From contig NZ_BBOJ01000022.1 of assembly GCF_000974445.1 (NCBI RefSeq), positions 186,001 to 250,000 on the forward strand: a DNA stretch of 64,000 nt. The letters are read 5' to 3'. Below the pieces are notes generated by a model, which saw only the letters and a list, made by a program, of their open reading frames with translations, ran no database searches and was not told the origin of the DNA. This document shows, piece after piece, positions 25,349-33,927 of the stretch; the first letter of the stretch is position 1, and each line of letters begins with the position of its first letter. The position numbers and the translations under genes are program-made. The stretch comes from Lentzea aerocolonigenes (lineage in GTDB: Bacteria > Actinomycetota > Actinomycetes > Mycobacteriales > Pseudonocardiaceae).

Positions 25349-26718
25349 GCCGCACCGATTCCGGCCTGCTCGCCCCGACGTGGGCCGGTACGCCGGTCGA
25401 AGCCGCCACGTGCGACGAGGCGTGGCTGAGCGCGATGCTGGAGGTGGAGGCGGCGCTGGCCCGCAGCCAGGCCCGGCTGGGCCTGATTCCCGTCGCGCAC
25501 GCCCTGGTGATCACCAAAGCCGCGGAGGCGGGCGGTCTCGACGTCGTCGCGCTGGCCAGGGCCGCCCGCGCGGCCGCGAACCCCGTGGTGGCACTGGTCC
25601 CCGCGTTCACCGCGCTGGTGGCCGCCGTGGACCCGGAGGCCGCCGAGTCCGTGCACCGCGGCTCCACCAGCCAGGACGTGCTCGACTCCGCCGCGATGCT
25701 GATCGCCCGCCGGGTGCTGGCCCAGATCGACGGCGACCTGTGCCGGGTGGCCGCGGCGCTGGCCGCGATGGCGGAGGAGCACCGCGACACCCTGATCGCG
25801 GGCCGGACGCTGACCCAGCACGCCGTGCCCACGACGTTCGGCCTGAAAGCGGCGGGCTGGCTGCAACTGGTGCTGGACGCACTGGCGAAGGTCCGTTCCG
25901 TGGCGTGTGCGGGCCTGCCCGCCTCGCTGGGAGGCGCGGCGGGAACCCTGGCCGCGTACGGCGAGTTCGCCGTTCAGTCGGGCCGCCCGGCACCGGACGG
26001 GTGTGAGTTGATCGCCCCCTTCGCCGAGGAACTGGGCTTGGCCGAACCCGTGCTGCCGTGGCACACCGTGCGCACCCCGATCGCGGATCTGGGCGCGGTG
26101 CTCAGCTTCGTCACCGGGGCACTGGGCAAGTTCGCGGTGGACGTGCAGACGCTCTCCCGCACCGAGATCGGCGAGGTCACCGAACCCGCGGCCGACGGCA
26201 GGGGCGCGTCCTCCGCCATGCCGCAGAAGCGAAACCCGGTCCTGGCCACGCTCATCCTGTCCGCCGGCCGGCAGGTCCCCGCCCTCGCACTGGTGCTGGC
26301 GCAGTCGATGATCGCCGAGGACGAGCGTCCGGCCGGCGCGTGGCACACCGAGTGGCAGGCACTGCGCGAGGCCCTGCGGCTGGCGGGCGGAGCGGCGTTC
26401 ACCGCGGCGGAACTGGCGGAAGGCCTGGAAGTCCACCCCGACCGGATGCGGGCGAACGTCGAACTGAGCCACGGCGCCGTCGTCGCCGAACGGCTGGCGG
26501 TGGCCCTGACCCCCGAGCTGGGCAAGGCCCGGGCCAAGTCGTTGCTCACCAAGGCGTCCACCACACCGGGGTCGACGTTCAGCGAGGTCCTGCGCACCCT
26601 GCCGGAGCTGGCGGGCCTCGACCTGGACGACCTGCTCGACCCGGCCCGCTACACCGGCGCTGCGGGCCCGCTGGTGGATCGGGTGCTGCTCCGCTACCGC
26701 AGCTACACAGGACTCTGA
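25345..26718 (+). CDS. creD: CreD-like nitrosuccinate lyase (aspartase/fumarase superfamily)
   Basis: From a TTG overlapping the previous stop (AGGAG nine bases upstream) the protein has 457 residues. It shows the superfamily conserved regions: VHRGSTSQDVLDSAAM, the LTQHAVPTTFGLKAAGW block with a His, and the signature loop GASSAMPQKRNPV. It resembles 3-carboxy-cis,cis-muconate cycloisomerase. Beside a CreE-like enzyme the expected reaction is elimination of nitrous acid from nitrosuccinate, leaving fumarate. An ordinary argininosuccinate or adenylosuccinate lyase role does not fit this context. Confidence 0.82.
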   Translation: MSRTDSGLLAPTWAGTPVEAATCDEAWLSAMLEVEAALARSQARLGLIPVAHALVITKAAEAGGLDVVALARAARAAANPVVALVPAFTALVAAVDPEAAESVHRGSTSQDVLDSAAMLIARRVLAQIDGDLCRVAAALAAMAEEHRDTLIAGRTLTQHAVPTTFGLKAAGWLQLVLDALAKVRSVACAGLPASLGGAAGTLAAYGEFAVQSGRPAPDGCELIAPFAEELGLAEPVLPWHTVRTPIADLGAVLSFVTGALGKFAVDVQTLSRTEIGEVTEPAADGRGASSAMPQKRNPVLATLILSAGRQVPALALVLAQSMIAEDERPAGAWHTEWQALREALRLAGGAAFTAAELAEGLEVHPDRMRANVELSHGAVVAERLAVALTPELGKARAKSLLTKASTTPGSTFSEVLRTLPELAGLDLDDLLDPARYTGAAGPLVDRVLLRYRSYTGL

Positions 26719-26744
26719 ACGACAACTCGGAACAGGCGGAACTC

Positions 26745-28379
26745 GTGAACCCGATCACCACCTTGCGCCCCGACGCCACCACAGTGGAGCAGTACCGCAA
26801 GGACGGCCACTGGCGCTCCGGCACCATCCTGGACGACCTGGCGCGGTGGCGTGCCGAGACTCCCAACGCCCCCGCTCTTCTCGTGCGGGAGGCCGGCCGG
26901 GGCACCCTGGAGCTGAGCTACGCGCAGTACGCCGAGTACGTGGACCGCTTCGCCGGCGCGCTGCACGCGCTGGGGGTGCGCAGCGGTCAGGTCGTTGCGA
27001 TGCAGCTGCCGAACGTCTGGCAGGTCGGGCCGCTGGTGCTGGCCTGCGCCCGGCTCGGGGCCGTGGCGGCGCCGATCATGTGCGCGTTCCGCCCCCGTGA
27101 GCTGGAACGGATGCTCCGCCGGCTGGAGGCCGTCGTCTGCGTGACCGTCGACCGGTGGGACGACTTCGACCACGCGGCGGCGCTGGCCGAGATGGCACCC
27201 AGGCTGCCCGCACTGCGTCACCGCGTGGTGCTCGGCGAACGGACCGCGGACGGCGACGTCGACTTCCGCGAGTACTTCGAGCAGACGGAACACGGCACCC
27301 TGCCGGATCCGTCCGTTGTGGACCCGGATCGGGTCTCCCTGGTGCTGTTCACCTCCGGTACCTCCGGCGAGCCGAAGGCCGTCCTGCACACCCTCAACAC
27401 CTCGTACGCCTGGTACGCCCCTCTGGCAGCCGCCGACGGCATCGACCAGGACAGCCGCATCTACTCACCGAACGCGGCGACGCACATCGTCGGCCTCAAC
27501 ATGGGCATCTTCATGCCGGTGCACCGCGGGGCCTGCGCGGTCGTGACGGACCGCTGGGAGCCGGAGTCCGTCATCGGTTTCCTGGCCCAGGCCGAGGTCA
27601 GCTGGATGGTCATCGTCCCGGTCTTCCTGTCCGTCCTGATCGACGCGATGGAACGCACGTCGCAGCGACTGCCCACGGTGCGGATCATCCGCGCGGGAGG
27701 CACCGTCGTCCCGCAGCCGCTGTTCAGGCGAGTGACCGAGACGTTCGGAATCCCGCTGGACGTGGGCTGGGGCATGACGGAGGGCGCCAGCACCTTCACC
27801 CGCACCGGAGAGCACCCGGAACTGGCCGGCCGCACCATCGGGCGCGGTGCCCCCGGCCACGAGATGGACCTGCGGGCCGACCACCCGATCAGCGACGAGC
27901 GACCCGGGCGTCTCCACGTCCGCAGCCCTTCGCTGTGCCTGGCCACCTGGGGCCGCGACGACGGCCGGCTGACCGTGCTGGCCGAGCACGACGACGGCTG
28001 GTACGACACCGGTGACCTGGCGGCGCCGGACGGCCACGGCGGCATCCGGCTGCACGGCCGCGCCGAGGACCGGATCGGCGTCATCATGATCCCGGTCAGC
28101 GACGTCGAGTCGGTGCTGCTGGACCACCCCGACGTGCGGGACGTCGCCCTGGTCGGCTACCCGGACGGCCACGGCGGCGAACTCGCCTGCGCGGTCGTCG
28201 TACCGGGAGTCCGGACGCCCACCCTCGACGGCCTGCGCGACTGGCTCGACGGCCTCGGCATGAGCGAATGGTGCCAGCCGTCCCGTCTGGAACTCCTGCC
28301 CCAGCTGCCGCGCAACGAGACCGGCAAGGTGCGCAAGAACCTTCTCCGGCAACGGCTTCGTGCGCACTCAGCCGACTGA
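26745..28379 (+). CDS. creM: CreM-like ATP-dependent ligase, candidate diazotase
   Basis: The 544-residue ANL enzyme has the P-loop FTSGTSGEPKAV near residue 205, GWGMTEGAS near 345, YDTGDLA near 420 and C-terminal ETGKVRKN. CreM, AvaA6 and CmaA6 are ligase homologues that use ATP and nitrous acid to diazotise an aromatic amine. As the last gene after creE and creD, this is the best candidate for that step here. A plain acyl-CoA ligase is the alternative. It starts at GTG, 26 bases after the lyase stop. Confidence 0.72.
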   Translation: MNPITTLRPDATTVEQYRKDGHWRSGTILDDLARWRAETPNAPALLVREAGRGTLELSYAQYAEYVDRFAGALHALGVRSGQVVAMQLPNVWQVGPLVLACARLGAVAAPIMCAFRPRELERMLRRLEAVVCVTVDRWDDFDHAAALAEMAPRLPALRHRVVLGERTADGDVDFREYFEQTEHGTLPDPSVVDPDRVSLVLFTSGTSGEPKAVLHTLNTSYAWYAPLAAADGIDQDSRIYSPNAATHIVGLNMGIFMPVHRGACAVVTDRWEPESVIGFLAQAEVSWMVIVPVFLSVLIDAMERTSQRLPTVRIIRAGGTVVPQPLFRRVTETFGIPLDVGWGMTEGASTFTRTGEHPELAGRTIGRGAPGHEMDLRADHPISDERPGRLHVRSPSLCLATWGRDDGRLTVLAEHDDGWYDTGDLAAPDGHGGIRLHGRAEDRIGVIMIPVSDVESVLLDHPDVRDVALVGYPDGHGGELACAVVVPGVRTPTLDGLRDWLDGLGMSEWCQPSRLELLPQLPRNETGKVRKNLLRQRLRAHSAD

Positions 28380-28383
28380 GGAG

Positions 28384-28415
28384 GGTGGTCGGACCGCCCA
28401 GGCGACCCGACCACC
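28384..28415 (+). terminator. Hairpin ending the biosynthetic operon, between convergent genes
   Basis: GGTGGTCGG and CCGACCACC form a perfect 9-base stem immediately after the last cluster stop (28379). The methyltransferase gene converges from the other side. There is no strong T-run, as is usual in actinomycetes. Confidence 0.6.
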
Positions 28416-28428
28416 GGAGTCCTCTGAC

Positions 28429-29241
28429 CTACGACGCCAGGCGGGCCGTGGTGACGAAGAAGATCGCCGTCGCGGTGAAGGCGTTCCGGCGGGAAAGATC
28501 GCCCAGGTCGTCCTTCCACCGCGCCGCCGCCTCCTCACTGACAGCGCCCTGGGTGAGAGCCGCCGTCAGAGCCGGCTCCAGCACCACGCCGAACGCGGAC
28601 GCGTGGTCGTTCAGGTTCGCCATGACGGGAACGACGGAGATGTCGGTGAATCCGGCGTCGGCGAGGCTGTAGGCGTTGTGGGTACCGGCGTGGGGATTCG
28701 GGACGGCCGCGCAGAACGCGTCCTTGACCACCTCGGTCGTCTCCGGGATCCGCGAACTCACCACCAGCGACGCGAGATCGGGGTCCGCGAGCACGATCGT
28801 CCCGCCCGGCCTCAACACCCTGCGGGCCTCGGACAGCGCCACGGCGGGCTCGGGGAAGTGGAGGAAGGTCCGCTCCGACCGGTACCACGACAGTTCAGCG
28901 TCCTCGAACGGCAACTCGAAGGCACTGCCCCTGACCACGTGACAGTGCGGGAACCGGGCCAGAGCCGCGTCGACCATGGCCTGACTGCTGTCGACCCCGA
29001 CAGCGTCCTTCCCGAGCCGCACGAGATCCGCGACGGCACGTCCGGCGCCGCACCCGATGTCCGCTCCCCTGCTCCCGGCGACCTCCACGGCGCGATAGGT
29101 GGCCTCCCGCACCGCACGACCGCTCTCGCTCTCCTCCATCTTCTGCAGATAGGCGATGAAATCCTCGGGGACGGCAGAGGAATCGACGTCGTGGAAGTGC
29201 GCGGCAATGCTTTCGGCGGTGCGTGGTCCAGTGGTTTCCAC
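28429..29241 (-). CDS. SAM-dependent methyltransferase, class I
   Basis: The 270-residue protein has the nucleotide-binding motif I (ADIGCGAGRAVADL, about residues 57-70), motif II with acidic GVDSSQAMVD and motif III VLRPGGTIVLADPD. The methyl acceptor is not evident. It lies on the opposite strand to the biosynthetic operon and converges on it, so it may be a tailoring enzyme of the pathway or simply a neighbour. The family has many small-molecule and a few quinone methylases. Confidence 0.85.
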   Translation of the reverse strand: METTGPRTAESIAAHFHDVDSSAVPEDFIAYLQKMEESESGRAVREATYRAVEVAGSRGADIGCGAGRAVADLVRLGKDAVGVDSSQAMVDAALARFPHCHVVRGSAFELPFEDAELSWYRSERTFLHFPEPAVALSEARRVLRPGGTIVLADPDLASLVVSSRIPETTEVVKDAFCAAVPNPHAGTHNAYSLADAGFTDISVVPVMANLNDHASAFGVVLEPALTAALTQGAVSEEAAARWKDDLGDLSRRNAFTATAIFFVTTARLAS

Positions 29242-29683
29242 GTGCTGCTGTCTCCCGTCATGAAGGTGCCCGATGCTTCAGCGCAATGAGGTTTCGCAAG
29301 TTTTACCGACAGCCCCAACTTAGCGCACTCCTACGGGGATTGACAGTGATTCAAGAGGGTTCGAGAACACGCGAACGGCCACCTCGGCCGGCATCGGCGC
29401 ATGCGCTTGTGGCTGGTCATGACCCCTTCGTCAGCGCCCTACCCGCCCGCATCCCCAGCACGTCGCCGAATGAACACGAGCGTGATGTGAACTGACGAAA
29501 ACCCGATTAGCACCGGACATCACGGAAAAACGCACGCCCTCGTGAAGGAACTCTCCGAGAGTGCGGACAACAACGAGCCGACGTCTCCTGACGACCACTT
29601 TCGCCGAACTGCGGGACGCCCACATCTCGGTGCAGAAATCCGGCGCGCTGACCGGAATGCCCCGCCGTCGGTTGGTGACCTTC
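29242..29683. other. Non-coding stretch with lower GC
   Basis: About 440 bases with no convincing gene. The segment near 29290-29560 is AT-richer than its surroundings and contains the promoter side of the methyltransferase. A short plus-strand reading frame from 29561 runs into the permease gene antisense and looks spurious. No RNA gene was recognised. Confidence 0.45.
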
Positions 29684-30841
29684 TCAGGTGGCGAGGGCTT
29701 CGGTCGGCATCACCCCGGCCGCCCGCATCGACGGGTAGAGCCCAGCAACCACTCCGATCAGCAACGCCCCGGCGCAGCCTGCGGCGAGGAGTCCCGGCTC
29801 CAGGACGACGGGCCAGTGCTGCCGGGTGGCGTAACCGGCTGCCGCGACCGATCCGAGCAGGGTGCCGAACAGGCCGCCGAGCCCTGACAGCGCAACCGAC
29901 TCGGTGAGGAACTGGCCGAGGATCTGGCCGCGGCGCGCGCCCAGGGCACGGCGCAGGCCGATCTCGCGGCGGCGTTCGAGCACCGAGATGACCATGGTGT
30001 TGGCGACCCCGATCCCGCCCACCAGCAACGCCACCCCTGCCAGGCCCAGGAACAGGCCGGACAGCGCGGTCTGGGTGACGCGTTTGGCCGCCAGCGCGTC
30101 CGATGGCTTGGTGACCTGCACGGCGTCCGGCCGGGCCGGGTTGACCGTGGCGGGCAGCACGGCGCGGACGTCCTCGACCGCCGACTCGGTGGCACGGAGG
30201 TAGATCGTGCTGGGATGGCCGCCGAACCCGAGATGGCGCTGTGCGGCCGGCCAGCCGACCAGCACCGACCGTTCCAGCTCCGGGTACAGCGGCATGGGTG
30301 CGAGCACACCGATCACCGTGAACCAGGTGCCGCCGACGTAGATCTGCGGCGCTCCCTCCGGCCCCACGCCGAGCCGGGTGGCCGCCACCGCGCCGAGCAC
30401 GGCGGTCGGGAACGACTGCGTTGCCTCGTCCAGGAAGCGGCCCGCCTGCATCCGGCCGTTGACGGCGGGGAGCAGGCCGAGTTCGGCGGCCTGCACGCTC
30501 ACCCCCGACACTTCGGACGGGTCCGACCGGTCCGAGCGGGTGACCTGCGCGGTCGTCTTGCCCACCGAACTCGCCTCGGTCACCGGGGCGATCCGCCGCA
30601 CCATCGCCGGCGACTCGACCGGCAGCGGCACGGGCGGTTCGATCTTGCCGGGAGACGACACCGCGAGAACGTTGGTGCCGAGGGCGGACAGTTCGTCCAG
30701 CAAAGCACGCTGGCTGGACGCGGGGATGCCGGTGACGAGCACGAGGGTGGCGATGCCGATCGAGATGCCGAGCGCGGACAGGGCGGCACGGGCCTTGCGC
30801 GCCCGCAGGCCGATCAGTCCGGCGGCGATGAGATCACGCAT
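29684..30841 (-). CDS. MacB/FtsX-type ABC transporter permease
   Basis: The 385-residue protein has one N-terminal helix ([20 protein letters not shown]), a large extracytoplasmic MacB core of about 190 residues and three C-terminal helices with [33 protein letters not shown], the signature FtsX region. I chose the ATG at 30841, eight bases after GGAG; a GTG six bases earlier is possible. With the overlapping ATPase and the adaptor it forms a tripartite-like exporter that pushes extracytoplasmic substrates rather than pumping from the cytoplasm. Confidence 0.9.
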   Translation of the reverse strand: MRDLIAAGLIGLRARKARAALSALGISIGIATLVLVTGIPASSQRALLDELSALGTNVLAVSSPGKIEPPVPLPVESPAMVRRIAPVTEASSVGKTTAQVTRSDRSDPSEVSGVSVQAAELGLLPAVNGRMQAGRFLDEATQSFPTAVLGAVAATRLGVGPEGAPQIYVGGTWFTVIGVLAPMPLYPELERSVLVGWPAAQRHLGFGGHPSTIYLRATESAVEDVRAVLPATVNPARPDAVQVTKPSDALAAKRVTQTALSGLFLGLAGVALLVGGIGVANTMVISVLERRREIGLRRALGARRGQILGQFLTESVALSGLGGLFGTLLGSVAAAGYATRQHWPVVLEPGLLAAGCAGALLIGVVAGLYPSMRAAGVMPTEALAT

Positions 30842-31517
30842 GCGCACGCTCCGAGTCGGCCACGAGTCTGCCGTCGCGGAGTTCGACCCGGCGCGGCAGT
30901 CGCGCGGCGATGTCCCGGTCGTGAGTGATCACCGCGATGGTGGTGCCCTCGGCGTTGAGCGTCGCCAGGAGGTCGATCAGGGCGGTCCCGGTCGCGGTGT
31001 CGAGCGCGCCGGTCGGTTCGTCGGCGAGCAGCAGAGCGGGTTCCTTGACCAACGCCCGCGCCACCGCGACGCGCTGACGTTCACCACCGGAGAGCTGACT
31101 CGGCAGGTGCCCGGCGCGGTGCGTGAGTCCGACGCGGTCCAGCGCCGCCAGCGCGAGCTCCCGGCGACGCCGCCTCGGCACACCGCTGTAGAGCAGGCCG
31201 ATGATCACGTTGGCCGTCGCGGACAGGCCCTCGATCAGGTGGAAGTGCTGGAAGACGAATCCGATGAACCGCCCGCGCACCGCGGAGAGTTCGGCATCGG
31301 GCAGCGCCGCCACGTCACGGCCGTTGATCTCGACGCTGCCTGACGACGGCCGGTCGAGCGTGCCCATGACGGTGAGCAGGGTGGACTTGCCGGAGCCGGA
31401 CGGCCCGACGATCGCGAGCAACTCTCCCGCGTGGATGCTCAGGGTGACGTCGTCGAGCGCGACGACACCACCGGGGTAGGTCTTGCTCACGCCCCGCACC
31501 GCGAGAACAGGGGTCAT
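30834..31517 (-). CDS. ABC transporter ATP-binding protein, LolD/MacB type
   Basis: The 227-residue ATPase has Walker [10 protein letters not shown], the Q loop in VFQHFHL, the signature [15 protein letters not shown], Walker [13 protein letters not shown] and the H-loop His in AVITHDRD. The length and the ERQR signature are typical of the MacB/LolD/FtsE subfamily. It overlaps both neighbours (adaptor upstream by four bases, permease downstream), so the three are made in fixed proportion. Confidence 0.94.
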   Translation of the reverse strand: MTPVLAVRGVSKTYPGGVVALDDVTLSIHAGELLAIVGPSGSGKSTLLTVMGTLDRPSSGSVEINGRDVAALPDAELSAVRGRFIGFVFQHFHLIEGLSATANVIIGLLYSGVPRRRRRELALAALDRVGLTHRAGHLPSQLSGGERQRVAVARALVKEPALLLADEPTGALDTATGTALIDLLATLNAEGTTIAVITHDRDIAARLPRRVELRDGRLVADSERAHA

Positions 31518-32572
31518 GACGCGACCACGACCTTCAGGCCTTCGGTCACGTCCGGGCCGCTGACCTCGACCATGCCCTTGGCGAACAGCCCGGTGGCCAC
31601 CGGGAGGAGCCGGCCTTCTGGCAGCTGCAACGCGTAGCCACCCTGTTTGACCGCGAGCAGCGCGCCGACGGGAACGGCCAGCACGTCGGCCTTGGTCTGC
31701 GCGGTGAACGTGACCTGGACCCGGCCGGAGTCGGCTGTCCCGTTGGCTGGAGGCTCGTCGAAACCGATGAGCACGCTCATCTTGGCCGGTGTCGAGCTGT
31801 CGGTGCCCGCGGCCTGCTCGGGCGCCGTGACCGCGCTGACCTTGCCCGGTGTGGTGGTGCCGTCGGCGAGTGTGATGGTCACCGCGTCACCGGTCTTGAC
31901 GCGGGTGGCCGCGGCGGCGTCCAGCTCCACGGTCACCGCCTTGGCCGTGCCGCTGACCGTCATCAGCGGGGCCGAGGCGCTGTCGCCGAGCTGGGCCTGC
32001 ACGGCACCTACCCTGACCGGTCCGTCGAGGACGACCGCGTCACCGACGTCGAGCACTCCATTGGGCTCGACGCCGATCGTCTTCTGATAGCGCTTGATCG
32101 CGTCCACCAGGGACGAGGTGAGCGCGGTCTCCTTCTTCACCCCGGACTTCGGCGCGTCGAGGCGGTACCCCATTGCCTTCAGGTTGTCCGCGACCACGGT
32201 GACGTCGCCCCCGATCATGCCGATCGAGTCGAGCTTGCGGTACAACGGCGTGCCGCCGTACATGAGGGTGATCGGCTTGTCGTCGACCGAGTACAGCCGC
32301 TCGCCCTGGGACACCACCGCTCCCGGCTGGGGCAGCCAGGTGACCAGGCCGGGCTTGGTGGTCTTGAGGGTGCGCAGCCTGCCGTAGCCGAGCGTGCCAC
32401 CGACCGTGTCGGACGTGGTCAACGTCGTTTTGGTGACCGTGGTGGTGGATCGCGTTTCCGCGCCGGTCGCCTGAAGGGCCGGTGCGGCGGAACGGGCAGG
32501 CCAGAGATACCACGTCGCCGACGCCACGGCGATCACCGCCAGCGCCGCGAACACCGTCCTTCTACTACCCAC
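31514..32572 (-). CDS. MacA-like efflux adaptor with peptidoglycan-binding-like domain
   Basis: The 352-residue protein starts at GTG with an N-terminal membrane anchor ([21 protein letters not shown]). It contains beta-rich lipoyl-type halves ([33 protein letters not shown]), a helical peptidoglycan-binding-like stretch ([21 protein letters not shown]) and a C-terminal [19 protein letters not shown] barrel. It should link the permease to the cell wall side. Its start overlaps the stop of the upstream lipoprotein gene by eight bases. Confidence 0.85.
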   Translation of the reverse strand: MGSRRTVFAALAVIAVASATWYLWPARSAAPALQATGAETRSTTTVTKTTLTTSDTVGGTLGYGRLRTLKTTKPGLVTWLPQPGAVVSQGERLYSVDDKPITLMYGGTPLYRKLDSIGMIGGDVTVVADNLKAMGYRLDAPKSGVKKETALTSSLVDAIKRYQKTIGVEPNGVLDVGDAVVLDGPVRVGAVQAQLGDSASAPLMTVSGTAKAVTVELDAAAATRVKTGDAVTITLADGTTTPGKVSAVTAPEQAAGTDSSTPAKMSVLIGFDEPPANGTADSGRVQVTFTAQTKADVLAVPVGALLAVKQGGYALQLPEGRLLPVATGLFAKGMVEVSGPDVTEGLKVVVAS

Positions 32573-33143
32573 CGTAGGCCTTCTTGCGGCAGTCGAACTC
32601 GATCTTGGTCTGCTGGTCCTGGGACATGGTCGGTGTGCCGTCGTAGTTGTAGCCGCCGCCGTTGGGCAACGGGGTGACCTTCAGGCCGTTGTCGTTCAGG
32701 CACTTGATCTCGACGCGGTACTGGTCCAGGTAGCGGGGGTTGGTGTCGGGGGACAGCAAGGGGTTCAGCAGAGGCCGCAGGATGTCGCACTGGGCGAACG
32801 CGTCCTTGTAGGTGGTGTCCTTGCCGGCGTTTCCCTCCTGGGTCGGGAAGGTGACCTCAACCTGGTCGTTGCGCTTCGAGAAGGTCGGCACCCCTTTGGC
32901 GGCCAGGCATTTCCCCCACGTGTTCCACCAGCCCCACAACTCGGCGTCCGTGGTGTCCAGCGTTTGCTGCGGATGCTTGTCCGGGCCCTTGGCCGGGGTC
33001 GCATTCGAGGGTGCCGAGGAGGGAGCGGGTTTGTCGGGAAGTTCGGCGACGGACGGCGTTTCGGGCGCTTTCTGAGCGCATCCCGTGAGCACGATCGTCA
33101 GCACCGCGGCGCCCAGCGCCGCAGGTCGGGAAGAGCTGGTCAT
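32565..33143 (-). CDS. Secreted lipoprotein with a duplicated cysteine module
   Basis: From the ATG at 33143 the product is 192 residues with lipobox LTGC (Cys22) and a Pro/Ala/Lys-rich linker to about residue 60. The folded part carries four cysteines (79, 119, 148, 185) in two copies of the pattern C-L-x3-G-(V/L) followed by a lone Cys: KCLAAKGVPTF ... QCD and KCLNDNGLKVT ... DCR. A similar arrangement occurs in the sensor region of the divergent histidine kinase at 33917. As the first gene of the efflux operon it probably senses or presents the substrate outside the membrane. Confidence 0.75.
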   Translation of the reverse strand: MTSSSRPAALGAAVLTIVLTGCAQKAPETPSVAELPDKPAPSSAPSNATPAKGPDKHPQQTLDTTDAELWGWWNTWGKCLAAKGVPTFSKRNDQVEVTFPTQEGNAGKDTTYKDAFAQCDILRPLLNPLLSPDTNPRYLDQYRVEIKCLNDNGLKVTPLPNGGGYNYDGTPTMSQDQQTKIEFDCRKKAYGG

Positions 33144-33234
33144 GCCGGAAAGCCTGGCCAGCGGATGTGAGGATCTTGTCAGAGCGAGGTGCCGGTGGTG
33201 TCTGACCTGATGTGCCTGCCCATAGAGTGGCGGC

Positions 33235-33927
33235 ATGTGCGCTCACGTGCTGGTCGCCGAGGACGACCCGAACCAGGCGCAGGTGATCGGGATCTACCTC
33301 ACGGCGGAAGGCCATTCCGTCACGGTGGTGCACGACGGCGCGATCGCACTGACACGGGCCCGTGAACAGCAGCCGGACCTGCTGGTGCTCGACGTGATGC
33401 TGCCGGGGATGGACGGTCTCGACGTCTGTCGTGCGTTGCGCGCGGAATCCGAGGTGCCGATCCTCGTCCTCACCGCCCGCTCGTCGGAGTACGACCTGGT
33501 GCGAGGACTCGACTTCGGTGCCGACGACTACCTGACCAAGCCCTACAGTCCCCGCGAGCTCACCGCCCGCGTGCGCACGCTGCTGCGCCGCGCGAAACCG
33601 AGGGAGCTCGCGGACCGAGCGCAGGCACATCGGCTGGGTGACCTCGTCGTCGACCCGGTACGGCACCAGGTCACGATCGACGGCATCTCCGTCGAGTGCA
33701 CGTACGGCGAGTTCCAGCTCCTGGAGGTCATGGTGCGGCAGCCGGACCGGGTGTTCACCCGGCAGCAGCTGCTCGAGCTGACCAGGGGTACCGACGCGTA
33801 CGTGACGCCGCGGATCATCGACGCGCACGTGCTCAACCTGCGCAAGAAGATCGAGCGCGATCCGAGCAGGCCGGCCCGTCTGGTGACCGTGTTCGGCGTC
33901 GGCTACAAGCTGACCGATGGCTCCTAG
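33235..33927 (+). CDS. Response regulator, OmpR/PhoB family
   Basis: The 230-residue product has a standard receiver (VLVAEDDPNQAQV; Asp in LLVLDVMLPGMDG; Lys in DDYLTKPYSPREL) and a winged helix with YGEFQLLEVMVRQPDRVFTRQQLLE and IIDAHVLNLRKKIE...LVTVFGVGYKLTD. It is divergent from the efflux operon with only 91 bases between the starts, so it is likely to control that operon. It overlaps the kinase gene by 11 bases. Confidence 0.94.
   Translation: MCAHVLVAEDDPNQAQVIGIYLTAEGHSVTVVHDGAIALTRAREQQPDLLVLDVMLPGMDGLDVCRALRAESEVPILVLTARSSEYDLVRGLDFGADDYLTKPYSPRELTARVRTLLRRAKPRELADRAQAHRLGDLVVDPVRHQVTIDGISVECTYGEFQLLEVMVRQPDRVFTRQQLLELTRGTDAYVTPRIIDAHVLNLRKKIERDPSRPARLVTVFGVGYKLTDGS

Noticed and set aside
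25345-26718. Adenylosuccinate or argininosuccinate lyase of primary metabolism
   Set aside because: It overlaps the CreE-like gene in a secondary-metabolite operon that ends in a CreM-like ligase; the nitrosuccinate lyase role explains the context better.
29561-29887. Plus-strand 108-codon frame opposite the ABC permease end
   Set aside because: Most of it is antisense to the FtsX-type permease, and it has no ribosome binding site or domain.
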